Part shown: positions 1 to 8,242 of the stretch, piece after piece
How the letters are laid out: each line of letters opens with the position of its first letter
Position numbering within the stretch: position 1 is the stretch's first letter
From: Paracoccus sp. (in: a-proteobacteria)
Lineage (GTDB): Bacteria > Pseudomonadota > Alphaproteobacteria > Rhodobacterales > Rhodobacteraceae
Assembly (NCBI RefSeq): GCF_030538495.1
Contig: NZ_JAUNTW010000008.1
Span: 18,683-82,682, forward strand
DNA: 64,000 nt
Direction: 5' to 3'
Program-made: the position numbers and the translations under genes
Notes under the pieces: model-generated
Databases searched by the model: none
What the model was told of the DNA's origin: nothing
What the model saw: the letters and a program-made list of their open reading frames with translations, nothing else

Positions 1-394
1 AGCGGGGTTTGATGCGGCGGGGCTGTTGGTCTGCGACGGGTCCGGTGCGCTGACGCTGCGGTTGGCGGCGGCGGGCTTTGCCCTGCCGCGTCCGGGTGAT
101 GGTTGCGCATTATGGCCGATTTATCAGGCGCTTGCCCAGCCGCATGTCGCCATATCCCGCGATCTGGTCACGCCCGAAGGCCGCCGGTTCCGCAGCATCA
201 GCCTGGCCACCCGTCATCAGCCGCTGGGGCTGGACGGCCCGGTTCTGACGCAGGCGCAGATGTTGCTGGTGCCGGTGCCGCCGGGGGCGGGGGCGGCAAC
301 CCCCATCGGTCCGGCCTGTCGCATTTGCCCGCGCGGAGGGTGTCCGGCGCGGCGTGAACCCTCGATCCTGTCAACGGGGCCGCGTGGTTTCTAA
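1..394 (+). CDS. XRE/short-chain acyl-type transcriptional regulator, C-terminal part (partial)
   Basis: The frame is open from base 2, so the gene begins before the window; about 130 residues remain. The end carries a cysteine cluster (CRICPRGGC) after an IGPA stretch. This matches my memory of the C-terminal domain of RamB/ScfR-like regulators (XRE helix-turn-helix, ImmA/IrrE-like middle, DUF2083 tail), which control acyl-CoA and acetate metabolism. The DNA-binding part lies outside the window. The neighbouring two-component genes on the same strand fit a carbon-source control locus. The family assignment rests on the Cys cluster and is moderately sure. Confidence 0.6.
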   Translation, partial: AGFDAAGLLVCDGSGALTLRLAAAGFALPRPGDGCALWPIYQALAQPHVAISRDLVTPEGRRFRSISLATRHQPLGLDGPVLTQAQMLLVPVPPGAGAATPIGPACRICPRGGCPARREPSILSTGPRGF

Positions 395-461
395 CCTTTG
401 ACAGTCGCGGGGTTTGCTGTTCAAACTGTCTTCGCAGCAGCAAGGGGAGGGGCCGCCGCAC

Positions 462-818
462 ATGTCCGACATTTTGATGATCGAGGATGAACCCAACATC
501 GCCGAGGCCGTGCGCTTTATCCTGACCCGCGAGGGCTGGGATTTGACGGTTCATCCCGATGGCGACGGCGGGATCGAGGCGATCCGGTCGCATCGCCCGC
601 GTCTGATTATTCTGGATCAGATGCTGCCGGGACGGTCCGGGGCCGAGATTCTGGGCGATCTGCGCGGCGAAACCGACAGCGGGCTGGCCGGAACGCCTGT
701 GCTGATGCTGACCGCGCGGGGGCAGGGCGCGACCGGGGCCGAACAGGCCGATCAGGTGCTGGCCAAGCCGTTCGACAACGAAGAACTGCGCGTCACCGTG
801 CGCCGGATGCTGACCTGA
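462..818 (+). CDS. single-domain response regulator
   Basis: This 118-residue protein is a bare receiver domain. It shows the acidic pair E8/D9, the phospho-acceptor D52 (in LIILDQMLPG), T84 and K102 in the usual order. There is no output domain, so it probably acts by protein contact or as a phosphate sink. ATG 462 is preferred because the receiver fold begins right there (MSDILMIEDE) and an upstream in-frame start at 414 would add unstructured residues. It overlaps the next gene by one base and lies just upstream of a histidine kinase, which is its likely phosphodonor. Confidence 0.88.
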   Translation: MSDILMIEDEPNIAEAVRFILTREGWDLTVHPDGDGGIEAIRSHRPRLIILDQMLPGRSGAEILGDLRGETDSGLAGTPVLMLTARGQGATGAEQADQVLAKPFDNEELRVTVRRMLT

Positions 819-1093
819 TGCCGGAACGCCCGTTGTTTCTGGAACGCGCGTCGTATCGCCGCCGCCGTTTGGGGGACGCGGCGCGGGTCTTGCCGTTTTT
901 GTCGGCATTTGCGTTGATTTTGCCGGTGCTGTGGGCGCCCTTGGCCGTCAGCTATGCCTTTGGGGCGGTGTGGTTATTTGCGCTCTGGGCCGGTCTGGTC
1001 GTGGCGATCTGGGCGCTGCATCGCGCGCTGTTGCGGGCCGAGGCCGAAACCATCCGCGCATCACAGGCCGCCGAGGATCGCGATGCCGTTTGA
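818..1093 (+). CDS. small membrane protein between response regulator and symporter-kinase
   Basis: This is a 91-residue protein with a basic N-terminus (RRRR near residues 15-18) and two hydrophobic segments at about residues 24-46 and 48-68. The family is not recognised. Its position, one base overlapping the response regulator and 11 bases overlapping the symporter-fused kinase, suggests an accessory subunit of that membrane kinase. Small two-helix partners (DUF4212/DUF485 type) of solute-symporter-like proteins are known, but I see no specific motif of those here. Confidence 0.65.
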   Translation: MPERPLFLERASYRRRRLGDAARVLPFLSAFALILPVLWAPLAVSYAFGAVWLFALWAGLVVAIWALHRALLRAEAETIRASQAAEDRDAV

Positions 1094-3731
1094 AACCCTG
1101 ATCGCCGTTTGTCTGGGCTATGTCGCGCTGATGTTTGGCGTGGCCTTCGCGGCGGATCGCGCGGCCAGTCAGGGGCGGCTGCGGTGGCTGGATCATCCGC
1201 TGGTCTATACGCTGTCGCTGTCGGTCTATTGTTCGGCATGGACGTTTTACGGCGCCGTTGGCTATGCCAGCCGGTCGGGGCTGGAATTTGCGACGATTTA
1301 TCTGGGGCCGACGATTGTGTTCACCGCCGCGTGGTGGGGGCTGCGTCGTCTGGTGCGCGTCGCGCGGATGCATCATGTCACGTCGATTGCCGATCTGGTA
1401 TCGGCGCGTTTTGGGAAATCGAACCCGCTGGCGGCACTGGTCACGCTGTTGGCGGTGATCGCGGCGACGCCCTATATTGCCCTGCAATTGCAATCGGTTA
1501 GCCTGTCGTTTCAGGTCTTTGCGACCCATGATCCCGGCACGGGCGGCGGCGCATTCGGGGGAACCGCGCTGTGGCTGGCCGCCGGGCTGGCGCTGTTTGC
1601 GATTTTGTTCGGCACGCGCAATCTGGCCGCCGATGAACGCCATCACGGCGTTGTCACGGCGGTTGCGCTTGAGGCTGTGGTCAAGCTGTTGGCCTTTGTC
1701 GCCTTGGGCGTGTTTGTGGTCTGGGGGCTGGCGGATGGTCCCGCCGATATTCTGCGCCGGATTGATGCGGCCACGAATGATCCGGTGATCGCGGATGGCT
1801 GGGCGCTGCGCCCGGATCGCTGGATCATGCTGAACATCGTGTCGGCCATTGCCATCGTCGCCCTGCCGCGCATGTTTCAGGTCATGGTGGTCGAGGCCGC
1901 CGACGAAGACCGCCTGCACGTCGCTGGCTGGGCCTTTCCGGCCTATCTGTTCGCCATGTCGCTGTTCGTGTTGCCCATCGCGGTGATGGGGCGCGAATTG
2001 CTGCCCGCAGGTTCGAATCCCGATCTGTTCGTTCTGACCCTGCCTGTGGCGCAGGGGCAGAACCTGTTGGCGTTGCTGGTGTTTTTGGGCGGGTTCTCGG
2101 CGGCAACGTCCATGGTGGTGGTCGCGGCGATTGCTGTGGCGACGATGATTTCGAACCACTGGATCGTCCCGGCCTGGCTGGCATTGCGCCAACGTCCGGC
2201 GGGCGAAGATTTGCAAGACCTGCGCCGGTTCGTTCTGAACGCGCGACGGCTGGCGATTTTGTCGGTGATGGCGGCGGGGTGGATTTACCATCAGGCGTCG
2301 GGCGGAACGGCGGCTTTGGCAGCGATGGGGCTGGTTGCCTTTACCGGCATGGCGCAGGTGATGCCCGCGATGCTGGGCGGGCTGCTGTGGCGCGGGGCGA
2401 ACAGGCGGGGGGCCTATGCCGGGGTTGGCACGGGCTTTGCGGTGTGGATTGCGCTGTTGTTTCTGCCCTCGGTCGGGGTTGGGTCGCACCTGCCTGCGCC
2501 GGCGGGGGTGGACCCGTGGGCGCTGTCGGTGTTTGTGGCTTTGGCGTTGAATACGCTGGCCTTTATCGCGGTGTCGGTGTTTTCCTTCCCGGATCCGGTG
2601 GAACGGATGCAGGGGCTTTCTTTCGTGTCCTCGATCGAACCTATCCGTCACAGCCGCATGGCCCGCACCGATGATCGGGCCGAACCATTGCTGGCCATGG
2701 CGCGGCGGGTCTTGGGCGCGGATGCGGCGCTGCGTTATTTCCAATCGGCGGCGCGGGGTCAGGGAAAATCCGGCTATCTGCCTGATTTAACGCCTCAATT
2801 CGTCACAGGGTTAGAACGGAGGCTGGCCGGGTCCATCGGATCGGCAACCGCCCATGCGATGATTGACCGCGTGGCGGGCGGCGTGTCGTTAACCATGACT
2901 GACCTGCTGCAAGTCGCGGATGAGGCGCAGCGCGCCCAGCAAGAAACGCAACGCCTGTCGGTGGCGCGCGACGAACTGGACCGCACCGCCCGCCAACTGC
3001 GCGAAGCAAACGACAAATTAACCGCGTTATCGGTGCAAAAGGATGCGTTTCTCAGCCAGATCAGCCATGAATTGCGCACGCCGATGACATCCGTTCGGGC
3101 GTTTTCCGAAATCCTGAAAACGCCGGATTTATCCGCCGATGAACGCCTGCGCTTTGCCGGAATTATCCATACCGAGGCCGGGCGTCTGACCCGCCTGCTG
3201 GATGACCTGCTGGACCTGTCGGTTTTGGAAAGCGGGCGGGCGCAACTTTCTGTTTCTGCGGCCAATTTGCACGATCTGATCGAACGCGCGCTGAATGCGG
3301 CATCGGCGGCGCGGCCGGAACGGCGCTTTACCATCGAACGCGATCAGCCAACGGAACATGTGGCGCTGATCACCGATTCGGATCGGCTGTTGCAGGTGTT
3401 GATTAACGTCATCACCAATGCCCGCAAATATTGCGATGCCGACCGCCCGGCCCTGACGATTCGCGTGCAAAAACCGCCCGAAGGCGGCGCTCTGATCGAC
3501 ATTATCGACAATGGCAGCGGCATCGACAGTTCGCGTCAGGCGCTGATTTTCGAAAAATTCGCGCGGCTGAATGACCCGGCGCGGGCCGGTGGTGCGGGGC
3601 TGGGGTTGGCGATTTGCCGGGAAATCATGGTGACTTTGGGCGGTGACATTGCCTATTTGCCGGGGCAAGGGGGGGCTGCGTTCCGCGTGACCGTGCCGCG
3701 CCGTCCCCCGCGTCAAAGCGGGGCGGCGTAA
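1083..3731 (+). CDS. sensor histidine kinase with N-terminal SLC5/solute-symporter membrane domain
   Basis: The protein has 882 residues. About residues 1-500 form many transmembrane helices resembling sodium:solute symporters (PutP/SLC5 fold; LSLSVYCSAWTFYGAVGYA near the start). A short coiled linker (about 610-650) is followed by a HisKA domain with H662 in ISHELRTP and a HATPase_c domain (N-box NARKY, DNGSGI, GLGLAI). This is the CbrA/CrbS architecture, which senses carbon source or transport state. ATG 1083 is chosen because the membrane domain begins there; an earlier in-frame start at 954 would cover the preceding gene. The partner regulator is probably the receiver at 462-818. Confidence 0.9.
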   Translation: MPFETLIAVCLGYVALMFGVAFAADRAASQGRLRWLDHPLVYTLSLSVYCSAWTFYGAVGYASRSGLEFATIYLGPTIVFTAAWWGLRRLVRVARMHHVTSIADLVSARFGKSNPLAALVTLLAVIAATPYIALQLQSVSLSFQVFATHDPGTGGGAFGGTALWLAAGLALFAILFGTRNLAADERHHGVVTAVALEAVVKLLAFVALGVFVVWGLADGPADILRRIDAATNDPVIADGWALRPDRWIMLNIVSAIAIVALPRMFQVMVVEAADEDRLHVAGWAFPAYLFAMSLFVLPIAVMGRELLPAGSNPDLFVLTLPVAQGQNLLALLVFLGGFSAATSMVVVAAIAVATMISNHWIVPAWLALRQRPAGEDLQDLRRFVLNARRLAILSVMAAGWIYHQASGGTAALAAMGLVAFTGMAQVMPAMLGGLLWRGANRRGAYAGVGTGFAVWIALLFLPSVGVGSHLPAPAGVDPWALSVFVALALNTLAFIAVSVFSFPDPVERMQGLSFVSSIEPIRHSRMARTDDRAEPLLAMARRVLGADAALRYFQSAARGQGKSGYLPDLTPQFVTGLERRLAGSIGSATAHAMIDRVAGGVSLTMTDLLQVADEAQRAQQETQRLSVARDELDRTARQLREANDKLTALSVQKDAFLSQISHELRTPMTSVRAFSEILKTPDLSADERLRFAGIIHTEAGRLTRLLDDLLDLSVLESGRAQLSVSAANLHDLIERALNAASAARPERRFTIERDQPTEHVALITDSDRLLQVLINVITNARKYCDADRPALTIRVQKPPEGGALIDIIDNGSGIDSSRQALIFEKFARLNDPARAGGAGLGLAICREIMVTLGGDIAYLPGQGGAAFRVTVPRRPPRQSGAA

Positions 3732-3786
3732 AGGATTTATCAACCTGTTCGTGCGACAGTGCCGGGGAACTGGGACGAATCGGGCA

Positions 3787-4845
3787 ATGGCGATGACGCA
3801 GGCAGATATGAACAATGCGGGGAATGTGGTGCTGCGGCGGCTGATGCGGGTGCGTGATGCCGCGCCTCTGCCGCAACCCGCGCCGCCAACTCCGGCGCGC
3901 GCGGCGGCCACGGCACTGGGGCGCGCGGCGGATCGGCTGTATGGGTTGCCGGTGCAGCCCGTTGCGGTTGATCCGGGCGCGGTGACGCTGGCCGAATTGC
4001 CGGAACTGTTGCCGGAATTGCCGTTGCTGGCCGTGTTGCAGGGACCGGGCGAATCGCTGGGCGTGCTGGCTCTGTCGCCCGAAGCGGTTTCCGCGCTGAT
4101 CGAGGTTCAGACACTGGGCCGCGTCACCGCCCGCCCGTTGGAACGCCGCCGTCCGTCGCGCAGCGATGCGATGCTGTGCGCCGATTTTGTCAACGCGCTG
4201 CTGGCGGAATTGCGGGTGGAAATGGCCGGGGTGGATGGCTTTGATCAGATGGGCGAATTTCGCTTTGCCAGCTATCTGGACGATCCGCGCCCGCTGTCGC
4301 TGATGCTGGATGACCGCGCGTTTCGCAGCTTGACGTTCGACGTGAAATTCGGCGCGGCGGGCGAACGGGCGGCCTCGCTGATGCTGGCGCTGCCGTTGTC
4401 GGATGCGCCCGTGGTGACGACCGCGCCTGCGATTGCCGCGCCCGTGACCGCCACCCCGCCCAAGCCCAGCCTGCACATGCCAATGCAAACCGCCCCGGTC
4501 GAGGTGGTCGGCGTCCTGTGCCGTCGTCAGATGAGTTTGGGCGAATTGCGCGCGCTGACGGCGGGGCGGATGCTGACCCTGCCGCGCGTGACCCTGGCCG
4601 AGGCGCGTCTGGAAACCCGCGACGGGCAATTGCTGGCCACCGGCAAATTCGGTGAGGCCGACGGCTGCCACGCCATCCGTCTGCGTGACCCCAAAGCCCG
4701 TGCCGACACCCCGCCGCTGCGTTCGGCGCAGCCGCGCAATGACGCGCTGCCGGTGGGCGATTTGGCCCAGCCTGACCCGTTCCGCGCGCCCGAACCTGCG
4801 CCCGAAAGCCGCAAAGATGCGTTAACTGTCGCGGCGTCGGCGTGA
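3787..4845 (+). CDS. FliM/FliN-family flagellar switch-like protein
   Basis: About 352 residues. The middle part resembles a FliM core (SDAMLCADFVNALLAEL), and the segment after a proline-rich linker (about residues 240-300: VEVVGVLCRRQMSLGELRAL) looks like the SpoA/FliN C-terminal domain that forms the rotor C-ring. The tail is proline- and alanine-rich. No other flagellar gene is present in the window, so this is an isolated copy of unknown role. The start is uncertain (ATG 3787 or 3793; neither has a strong ribosome-binding site). A hairpin with a T-run lies 50 bases past the stop. Confidence 0.7.
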   Translation: MAMTQADMNNAGNVVLRRLMRVRDAAPLPQPAPPTPARAAATALGRAADRLYGLPVQPVAVDPGAVTLAELPELLPELPLLAVLQGPGESLGVLALSPEAVSALIEVQTLGRVTARPLERRRPSRSDAMLCADFVNALLAELRVEMAGVDGFDQMGEFRFASYLDDPRPLSLMLDDRAFRSLTFDVKFGAAGERAASLMLALPLSDAPVVTTAPAIAAPVTATPPKPSLHMPMQTAPVEVVGVLCRRQMSLGELRALTAGRMLTLPRVTLAEARLETRDGQLLATGKFGEADGCHAIRLRDPKARADTPPLRSAQPRNDALPVGDLAQPDPFRAPEPAPESRKDALTVAASA

Positions 4846-4860
4846 TATGACGCTTTTTTC

Positions 4861-4889
4861 TTGAAATTTTCACTTTTCGGACGCATCTA
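4861..4889 (+). promoter_or_regulatory. candidate promoter for infA operon
   Basis: TTGAAA (4861-4866) lies 17 bases before CATCTA (4884-4889), a weak -10 match. The start would be near 4896. The AT-rich stretch at 4852-4878 stands out from the G+C-rich surroundings. The evidence is by eye only. Confidence 0.3.
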
Positions 4890-4919
4890 GCTTGCGTCCC
4901 GAATCTGACGGGACTTTTT
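4879..4919 (+). terminator. intrinsic terminator / possible attenuator upstream of infA
   Basis: A perfect 6-bp stem (GTCCCG 4896-4901, CGGGAC 4909-4914, 7-base loop) is followed directly by TTTTT (4915-4919), which is a textbook intrinsic terminator 12 bases before infA. A second perfect 6-bp stem (GGACGC 4879-4884 with GCGTCC 4894-4899) shares bases with its left arm, so the two cannot form together. It may simply end transcription of the FliM-like gene, or it may attenuate infA. Confidence 0.65.
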
Positions 4920-4931
4920 GATGGAGTGACC

Positions 4932-5150
4932 ATGGCCAAGGAAGAAATGCTCGAATTCCCCGGCGTCGTGAAGGAACTCTTGCCAAATGCGACATTCCGG
5001 GTCGAGCTTGAAAACGGCCATGAAATTATCGCGCATATGGCAGGCAAGATGCGGAAAAACCGCATCCGTGTTCTGGCGGGGGACAAGGTTCAGGTGGAAA
5101 TGAACACCTATGACCTGACCAAGGGGCGGATCAATTACCGCTTTAAGTGA
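4932..5150 (+). CDS. infA: translation initiation factor IF-1
   Basis: This 72-residue S1/OB-fold protein starts [13 protein letters not shown] and contains the family hallmarks [24 protein letters not shown] and the YDLTKGRI tail. It binds the 30S A site during initiation. ATG 4932 is chosen over an in-frame GTG at 4926 because MAKE is the normal N-terminus. It is followed one base later by maf and heads a tight operon infA-maf-RNase E/G-yacG, a common order in Rhodobacterales. Confidence 0.98.
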   Translation: MAKEEMLEFPGVVKELLPNATFRVELENGHEIIAHMAGKMRKNRIRVLAGDKVQVEMNTYDLTKGRINYRFK

Positions 5151-5151
5151 T

Positions 5152-5748
5152 GTGACCGGCGGCGCGCCCCGGCTGATCCTTGGATCGGCCAGCCCGCGCC
5201 GGCTGGAGCTGTTGGCGCAAATCGGCATCGTTCCCGATGGTTTGCGCCCGGCTGATATTGACGAAACGCCCCGCCGCGACGAACGCGCCCGCGACTATGT
5301 TCAGCGTATGGCGACCGAAAAGGCGGCGGCGATCCCGCTGGCCGATGACGAAGCGGCGCTGACCGCCGACACCACGGTCGCTGTGGGCCGTCGCATTTTG
5401 GGCAAACCTGTTGATCGGGCCGAGGCCGCGCAGTTCATGCGTCTGATGTCCGGGCGGCGGCATGTCGTGTTAACCGCCATGGCGCTGCGTTATCAGGGGC
5501 GTGTCCGTACGCGGCTGGTGGAAACGACGGTGCGGATGCGGGTTATCGACGCGGCGTCGCTGGAACGCTATCTGGATGCCGGCGATTGGCAGGGCAAGGC
5601 CGGCGGCTATGCCATTCAGGGCGCGGCGGCGGCGTTTATTCCGTGGCTTCAGGGCTCGTTTTCCGCCGTTGTCGGGCTGCCTTTGTCGGAAACCGCCGCG
5701 ATGCTGGCCGCCATCGGCATTTACCCACAAAAAGGATCACCACAATGA
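5152..5748 (+). CDS. maf: Maf-type nucleoside triphosphate pyrophosphatase
   Basis: The 198-residue protein opens with the Maf signature LILGSASPRRLELL and contains the other conserved blocks: ERA (DERARDYVQRMATEKA), ADTTVAVG and the GYAIQGAAAAFI element. It hydrolyses non-canonical NTPs (dTTP/UTP or modified pyrimidines) to monophosphates as house-cleaning. The start appears to be GTG 5152, one base after the infA stop, because no ATG precedes the conserved N-terminus. Its stop overlaps the next ATG by four bases. Confidence 0.95.
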   Translation: MTGGAPRLILGSASPRRLELLAQIGIVPDGLRPADIDETPRRDERARDYVQRMATEKAAAIPLADDEAALTADTTVAVGRRILGKPVDRAEAAQFMRLMSGRRHVVLTAMALRYQGRVRTRLVETTVRMRVIDAASLERYLDAGDWQGKAGGYAIQGAAAAFIPWLQGSFSAVVGLPLSETAAMLAAIGIYPQKGSPQ

Positions 5749-6788
5749 AGGGCAGGCAGGTTGTTCTGGGCCGCATCTTTGGGGCCGAGGCTGCGGCTTT
5801 GATGGTGGATGGCCAGCTGGAAGATATCCTGATCGCGACCGACCGCGTCACGCCGCTGCCGCCCGGCGCGATTTGCCGTGGCGTCACCGACCGCCTGATG
5901 AAGGGGCAGGGCGGCGCGTTCCTGCGTCTGCCCGATGGGCAGACCGGCTACCTGCGCGACCGCAAAGGCGTTCCCGAAGGCAAACCGGTTCTGGTGCAAA
6001 TCGCGGGCGTGGCGGATGAGGGCAAGGCGATCCCGGTATCGACGCGGCTGCTGTTTCGCGGGCGTGCCGCCTTGGTCACGCCGGGCGCGCCGGGGGTGAA
6101 TGTGTCGCGCCAAATCCGCGAGGATGAGACTCGCGACCATCTGACGACTTTGGGTCAGTCGGTGCTGGGCGACCGCAGCCACGGCGTCATCATTCGCAGC
6201 ATCGCGGACCAGTTGGACGATGACGACATCACCGCCGAACTGGCCCAATTGCTGGATCTGGCCGACGGCATCATGGCCGAAGGGCAGGGCGACCCCGAAT
6301 TGCTGCTGGACGCGCCGGGGCCGTGGGAACAGGCGTGGATGGAATGGGGCGACCCCGCCCCCGACGCTATCGACGAAGGCGATCACAGCTTTGACGATCA
6401 CGGCGTGACCGACGCGATCGAGGCCCTGCTGTCGTCTCAGATCCCGCTGCCGGGGGGCGGGTCGGCGGTGATCGAAGCCACACGCGCGCTGATTGCCGTG
6501 GATGTGAACACCGGCAGCGACACCAGCCCCGCCGCCGCGTTAAAGGCGAATATCGCCGTCGCCCGCGATCTGCCGCGCCAGTTGCGGCTGCGCGGTTTGG
6601 GCGGGCAGGTGGTGATTGATTTCGCGCCCATGCCCAAACGCGACCGTGCGACGCTGGATCAGGTGCTGCGCGCGTCGTTCCGGGGCGACGGCACGGAAAC
6701 CACGCTGATCGGCTGGACCGCAATGGGCCTGTATGAGCTGAACCGAAAACGCGACCGCGTGGCGCTGTCGCTGTTGGCGGGTGCGTAA
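5745..6788 (+). CDS. short ribonuclease E/G-family protein
   Basis: The 347-residue protein has an S1-like N-terminal part (GGAFLRLPDGQTGYLRD, about residues 50-70) and the RNase E/G catalytic blocks near the C-terminus: IAVDVNTG with an acidic metal ligand and VVIDFAPM. It is much shorter than E. coli RNase G (489), and the cysteine pair of the Zn-link that tetramerises RNase E is absent. It is therefore a reduced relative of the type often found after maf in alphaproteobacteria. ATG 5745 overlaps the maf stop by four bases, and the stop overlaps yacG by one. Confidence 0.88.
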   Translation: MKGRQVVLGRIFGAEAAALMVDGQLEDILIATDRVTPLPPGAICRGVTDRLMKGQGGAFLRLPDGQTGYLRDRKGVPEGKPVLVQIAGVADEGKAIPVSTRLLFRGRAALVTPGAPGVNVSRQIREDETRDHLTTLGQSVLGDRSHGVIIRSIADQLDDDDITAELAQLLDLADGIMAEGQGDPELLLDAPGPWEQAWMEWGDPAPDAIDEGDHSFDDHGVTDAIEALLSSQIPLPGGGSAVIEATRALIAVDVNTGSDTSPAAALKANIAVARDLPRQLRLRGLGGQVVIDFAPMPKRDRATLDQVLRASFRGDGTETTLIGWTAMGLYELNRKRDRVALSLLAGA

Positions 6789-6955
6789 TGGCCTGCCCGA
6801 TTTGTCAAAAACCGGGGGTTCCGGCCTATCGCCCGTTTTGTTCCAAACGCTGCGCGGATGTGGATCTGGCGAAATGGCTGCGGGGGGATTACGTCATCCC
6901 CGGCCCGGTTTTGGACGATGTTTCCAGCGATGACGACAAAGATAAAAAAATCTGA
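6788..6955 (+). CDS. yacG: DNA gyrase inhibitor YacG
   Basis: This 55-residue zinc-finger protein has the four zinc ligands CPIC (residues 3-6) and FCSKRC (17-22), then DVDLAKWLRGDY, all standard for YacG. In E. coli YacG sequesters gyrase. The tail is acidic/lysine-rich (DDDKDKK). The start ATG 6788 overlaps the RNase E/G stop by one base, so it is the last gene of the infA operon. Confidence 0.95.
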   Translation: MACPICQKPGVPAYRPFCSKRCADVDLAKWLRGDYVIPGPVLDDVSSDDDKDKKI

Positions 6956-7029
6956 CGATTAGGGCTGGACAGGGCGCGCAACTGCCCGTAAACACCCCTT
7001 CACCCGGCGCCGAACGCGGCGCCACAGAT

Positions 7030-7105
7030 GCCCGGATAGCTCAGTTGGTAGAGCAGCGGATTGAAAATCCGCGTGTCGGCGGTTCAAATCCGTCTCCGGG
7101 CACCA
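7030..7105 (+). tRNA. tRNA-Phe (GAA)
   Basis: A full cloverleaf can be drawn: acceptor GCCCGGA (7030-7036) pairs with TCCGGGC (7095-7101), the D-arm includes GCTCAGTTGGTAGAGC, the anticodon stem GCGGA/TCCGC encloses loop TTGAAAA with GAA at 7063-7065, the T-loop is GGTTCAAATCC, and ACCA is encoded. It lies 74 bases after yacG. Confidence 0.98.
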
Positions 7106-7990
7106 TTTCTTCCTGATTTTTTTCGTCTGATGCGCAATTCGGCTCAGGTTTCTTGACGACCCGAACCGCCCATCATGTCGCCCCACCCGACGCAGCAGCA
7201 ACCATAAGCCAAGCCCGCCGCGACAAAGGTCATCGGCGTGTCGCCAAGCCTGCACCCGCGAGACTGCCGCGCCCCAAAGCCAGGCGCCCCGACCGGGTTT
7301 GGCGCTCCGGGGGCGATATGGATCGCCGCGATGGCCAACCTCTTTGTTGAAAAAGCGCCCACCGTCCCTTTGATCCGTAGGGTGCCGGCTTAGACCACGC
7401 CGACCACCCTTTCCGCAGAAACGCGACCCGATGGAAACGGGGTGGCGCAATTGAACCCGGCGTCATCATCGGCAGCCATATCGGCGGGCGCGTGAAAGCG
7501 CCGCAAGTCATCAACGGCCGCCCCAGAATGAGCCACGGGCCATATCGCTGCACGCGGCAGCAACGCGCAATCCTCCGCGCAAATGGTGAGGGTATGGCAA
7601 TCGCGGCGGCGTCGTTGGCCGGTGGTGCGGCGCCGAGGCCAGTTCCTATGGCTGCCGGTCGTAATACGGGCCAGACGCGCCATATGGGCGGTGCGTCTGG
7701 CCCATATCGGAGCGTCGACCAGCAGGACGCTGGCATTGCCATGCCCGTGCCGACCTTTGACCAGCCGCTGCGTGCACAGCGATTCGACCGATCGTTGTGC
7801 GCAGTCGTGACGGGGCCCGCTTTGATAGGGCCGATGGGCGAAGGGCAAAACAAAGTGCGGCGGCAGGTGTTGTTCGTTCGTGTAAAGGGAAAGGCGTCTG
7901 GCGCAGGGCTGAACCGTTCCGTTCGTGCCAGATGCGATTCGCCAACACACATGGCGTTTATAACCGCATTTATCGTTTTATCTGAAGAAG
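7106..7990. other. 885-base region without an intact gene
   Basis: The stretch between tRNA-Phe and tRNA-Gln is open in several frames on both strands, but none has a recognisable domain, a good ribosome-binding site and a normal protein composition together. Minus-strand frames show isolated resemblances to glutamyl-Q tRNA(Asp) synthetase, split over different frames (see the pseudogene entry). Everything else here looks like non-coding or decayed DNA. Confidence 0.6.
7230..7920 (-). pseudogene. possible decayed gluQRS (glutamyl-Q tRNA synthetase) remnant
   Basis: On the minus strand one frame reads CPSPIGPIKAGPVTTAHND, close to the class I synthetase opening FAPSPTGxLHxGH of GluQRS. Further along, other frames read DDDAGFNCATPFPSGRVSAER and GDTPMTFVAAGLA, which loosely resemble the later GluQRS segments (AG..P...GDV..AR and GATP..I..MVGL). 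The pieces lie in the right order but in different frames with internal stops, as expected for a frameshifted relic. The HIGH-type histidines are not preserved. This is a pattern seen by eye and is weak. Confidence 0.25.
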
Positions 7991-7991
7991 T

Positions 7992-8066
7992 TGGCTGGGG
8001 CGGTAGGATTCGAACCTACGGTACACGGTACCAAAAACCGATGCCTTACCACTTGGCCACGCCCCA
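7992..8066 (-). tRNA. tRNA-Gln (TTG)
   Basis: Read on the minus strand, acceptor TGGGGCG (8066-8060) pairs with CGCCCCA (8002-7996), discriminator G and CCA follow, the anticodon loop is TTTTGGT with anticodon TTG, and the T-arm is GTAGGTTCGAATCCTAC. All arms fold, with one U-U mismatch at the base of the anticodon stem. Confidence 0.97.
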
Positions 8067-8134
8067 ACTGTGGAGCGGTGTTTACTCATACAGTTCGGGG
8101 GGTGCAAGGGGGGAATTGCGTAAAATGTGACATT

Positions 8135-8180
8135 TTTTTGTTCGTCGCGTATGCGGCTTTTTGTTCGTCGCGTATGCGGC
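8135..8180. repeat. tandem 23-bp duplication
   Basis: The unit TTTTTGTTCGTCGCGTATGC plus GGC occurs twice head to tail with no mismatch (8135-8157 and 8158-8180), just beyond the suhB terminator. Confidence 0.9.
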
Positions 8181-8183
8181 CAT

Positions 8184-8217
8184 GAAAAAGCCGGGGCGGC
8201 CCTGCGGCTGCCCCGGC
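8184..8217 (-). terminator. intrinsic terminator of suhB
   Basis: An 8-bp perfect stem (GCCGGGGC 8190-8197 with GCCCCGGC 8210-8217) is followed, on the minus strand, by a run of five T (AAAAA at 8185-8189 on the plus strand). It lies 26 bases past the suhB stop. Confidence 0.85.
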
Positions 8218-8242
8218 GGATGGTGTGGTGATGCGGTGCGCA

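Noticed and set aside
948-2744. 598-residue open frame opposite the symporter-kinase
   Set aside because: Its composition is abnormally rich in Arg, His and Gln, as expected for the complement of a G+C-rich gene, and the plus strand has clear domains.
7492-8130. 212-residue frame reaching through tRNA-Gln
   Set aside because: It reads antisense through the tRNA and has no recognisable domain.
8135-8180. Possible CRISPR repeats
   Set aside because: The two copies touch each other without spacers and no cas genes are present.
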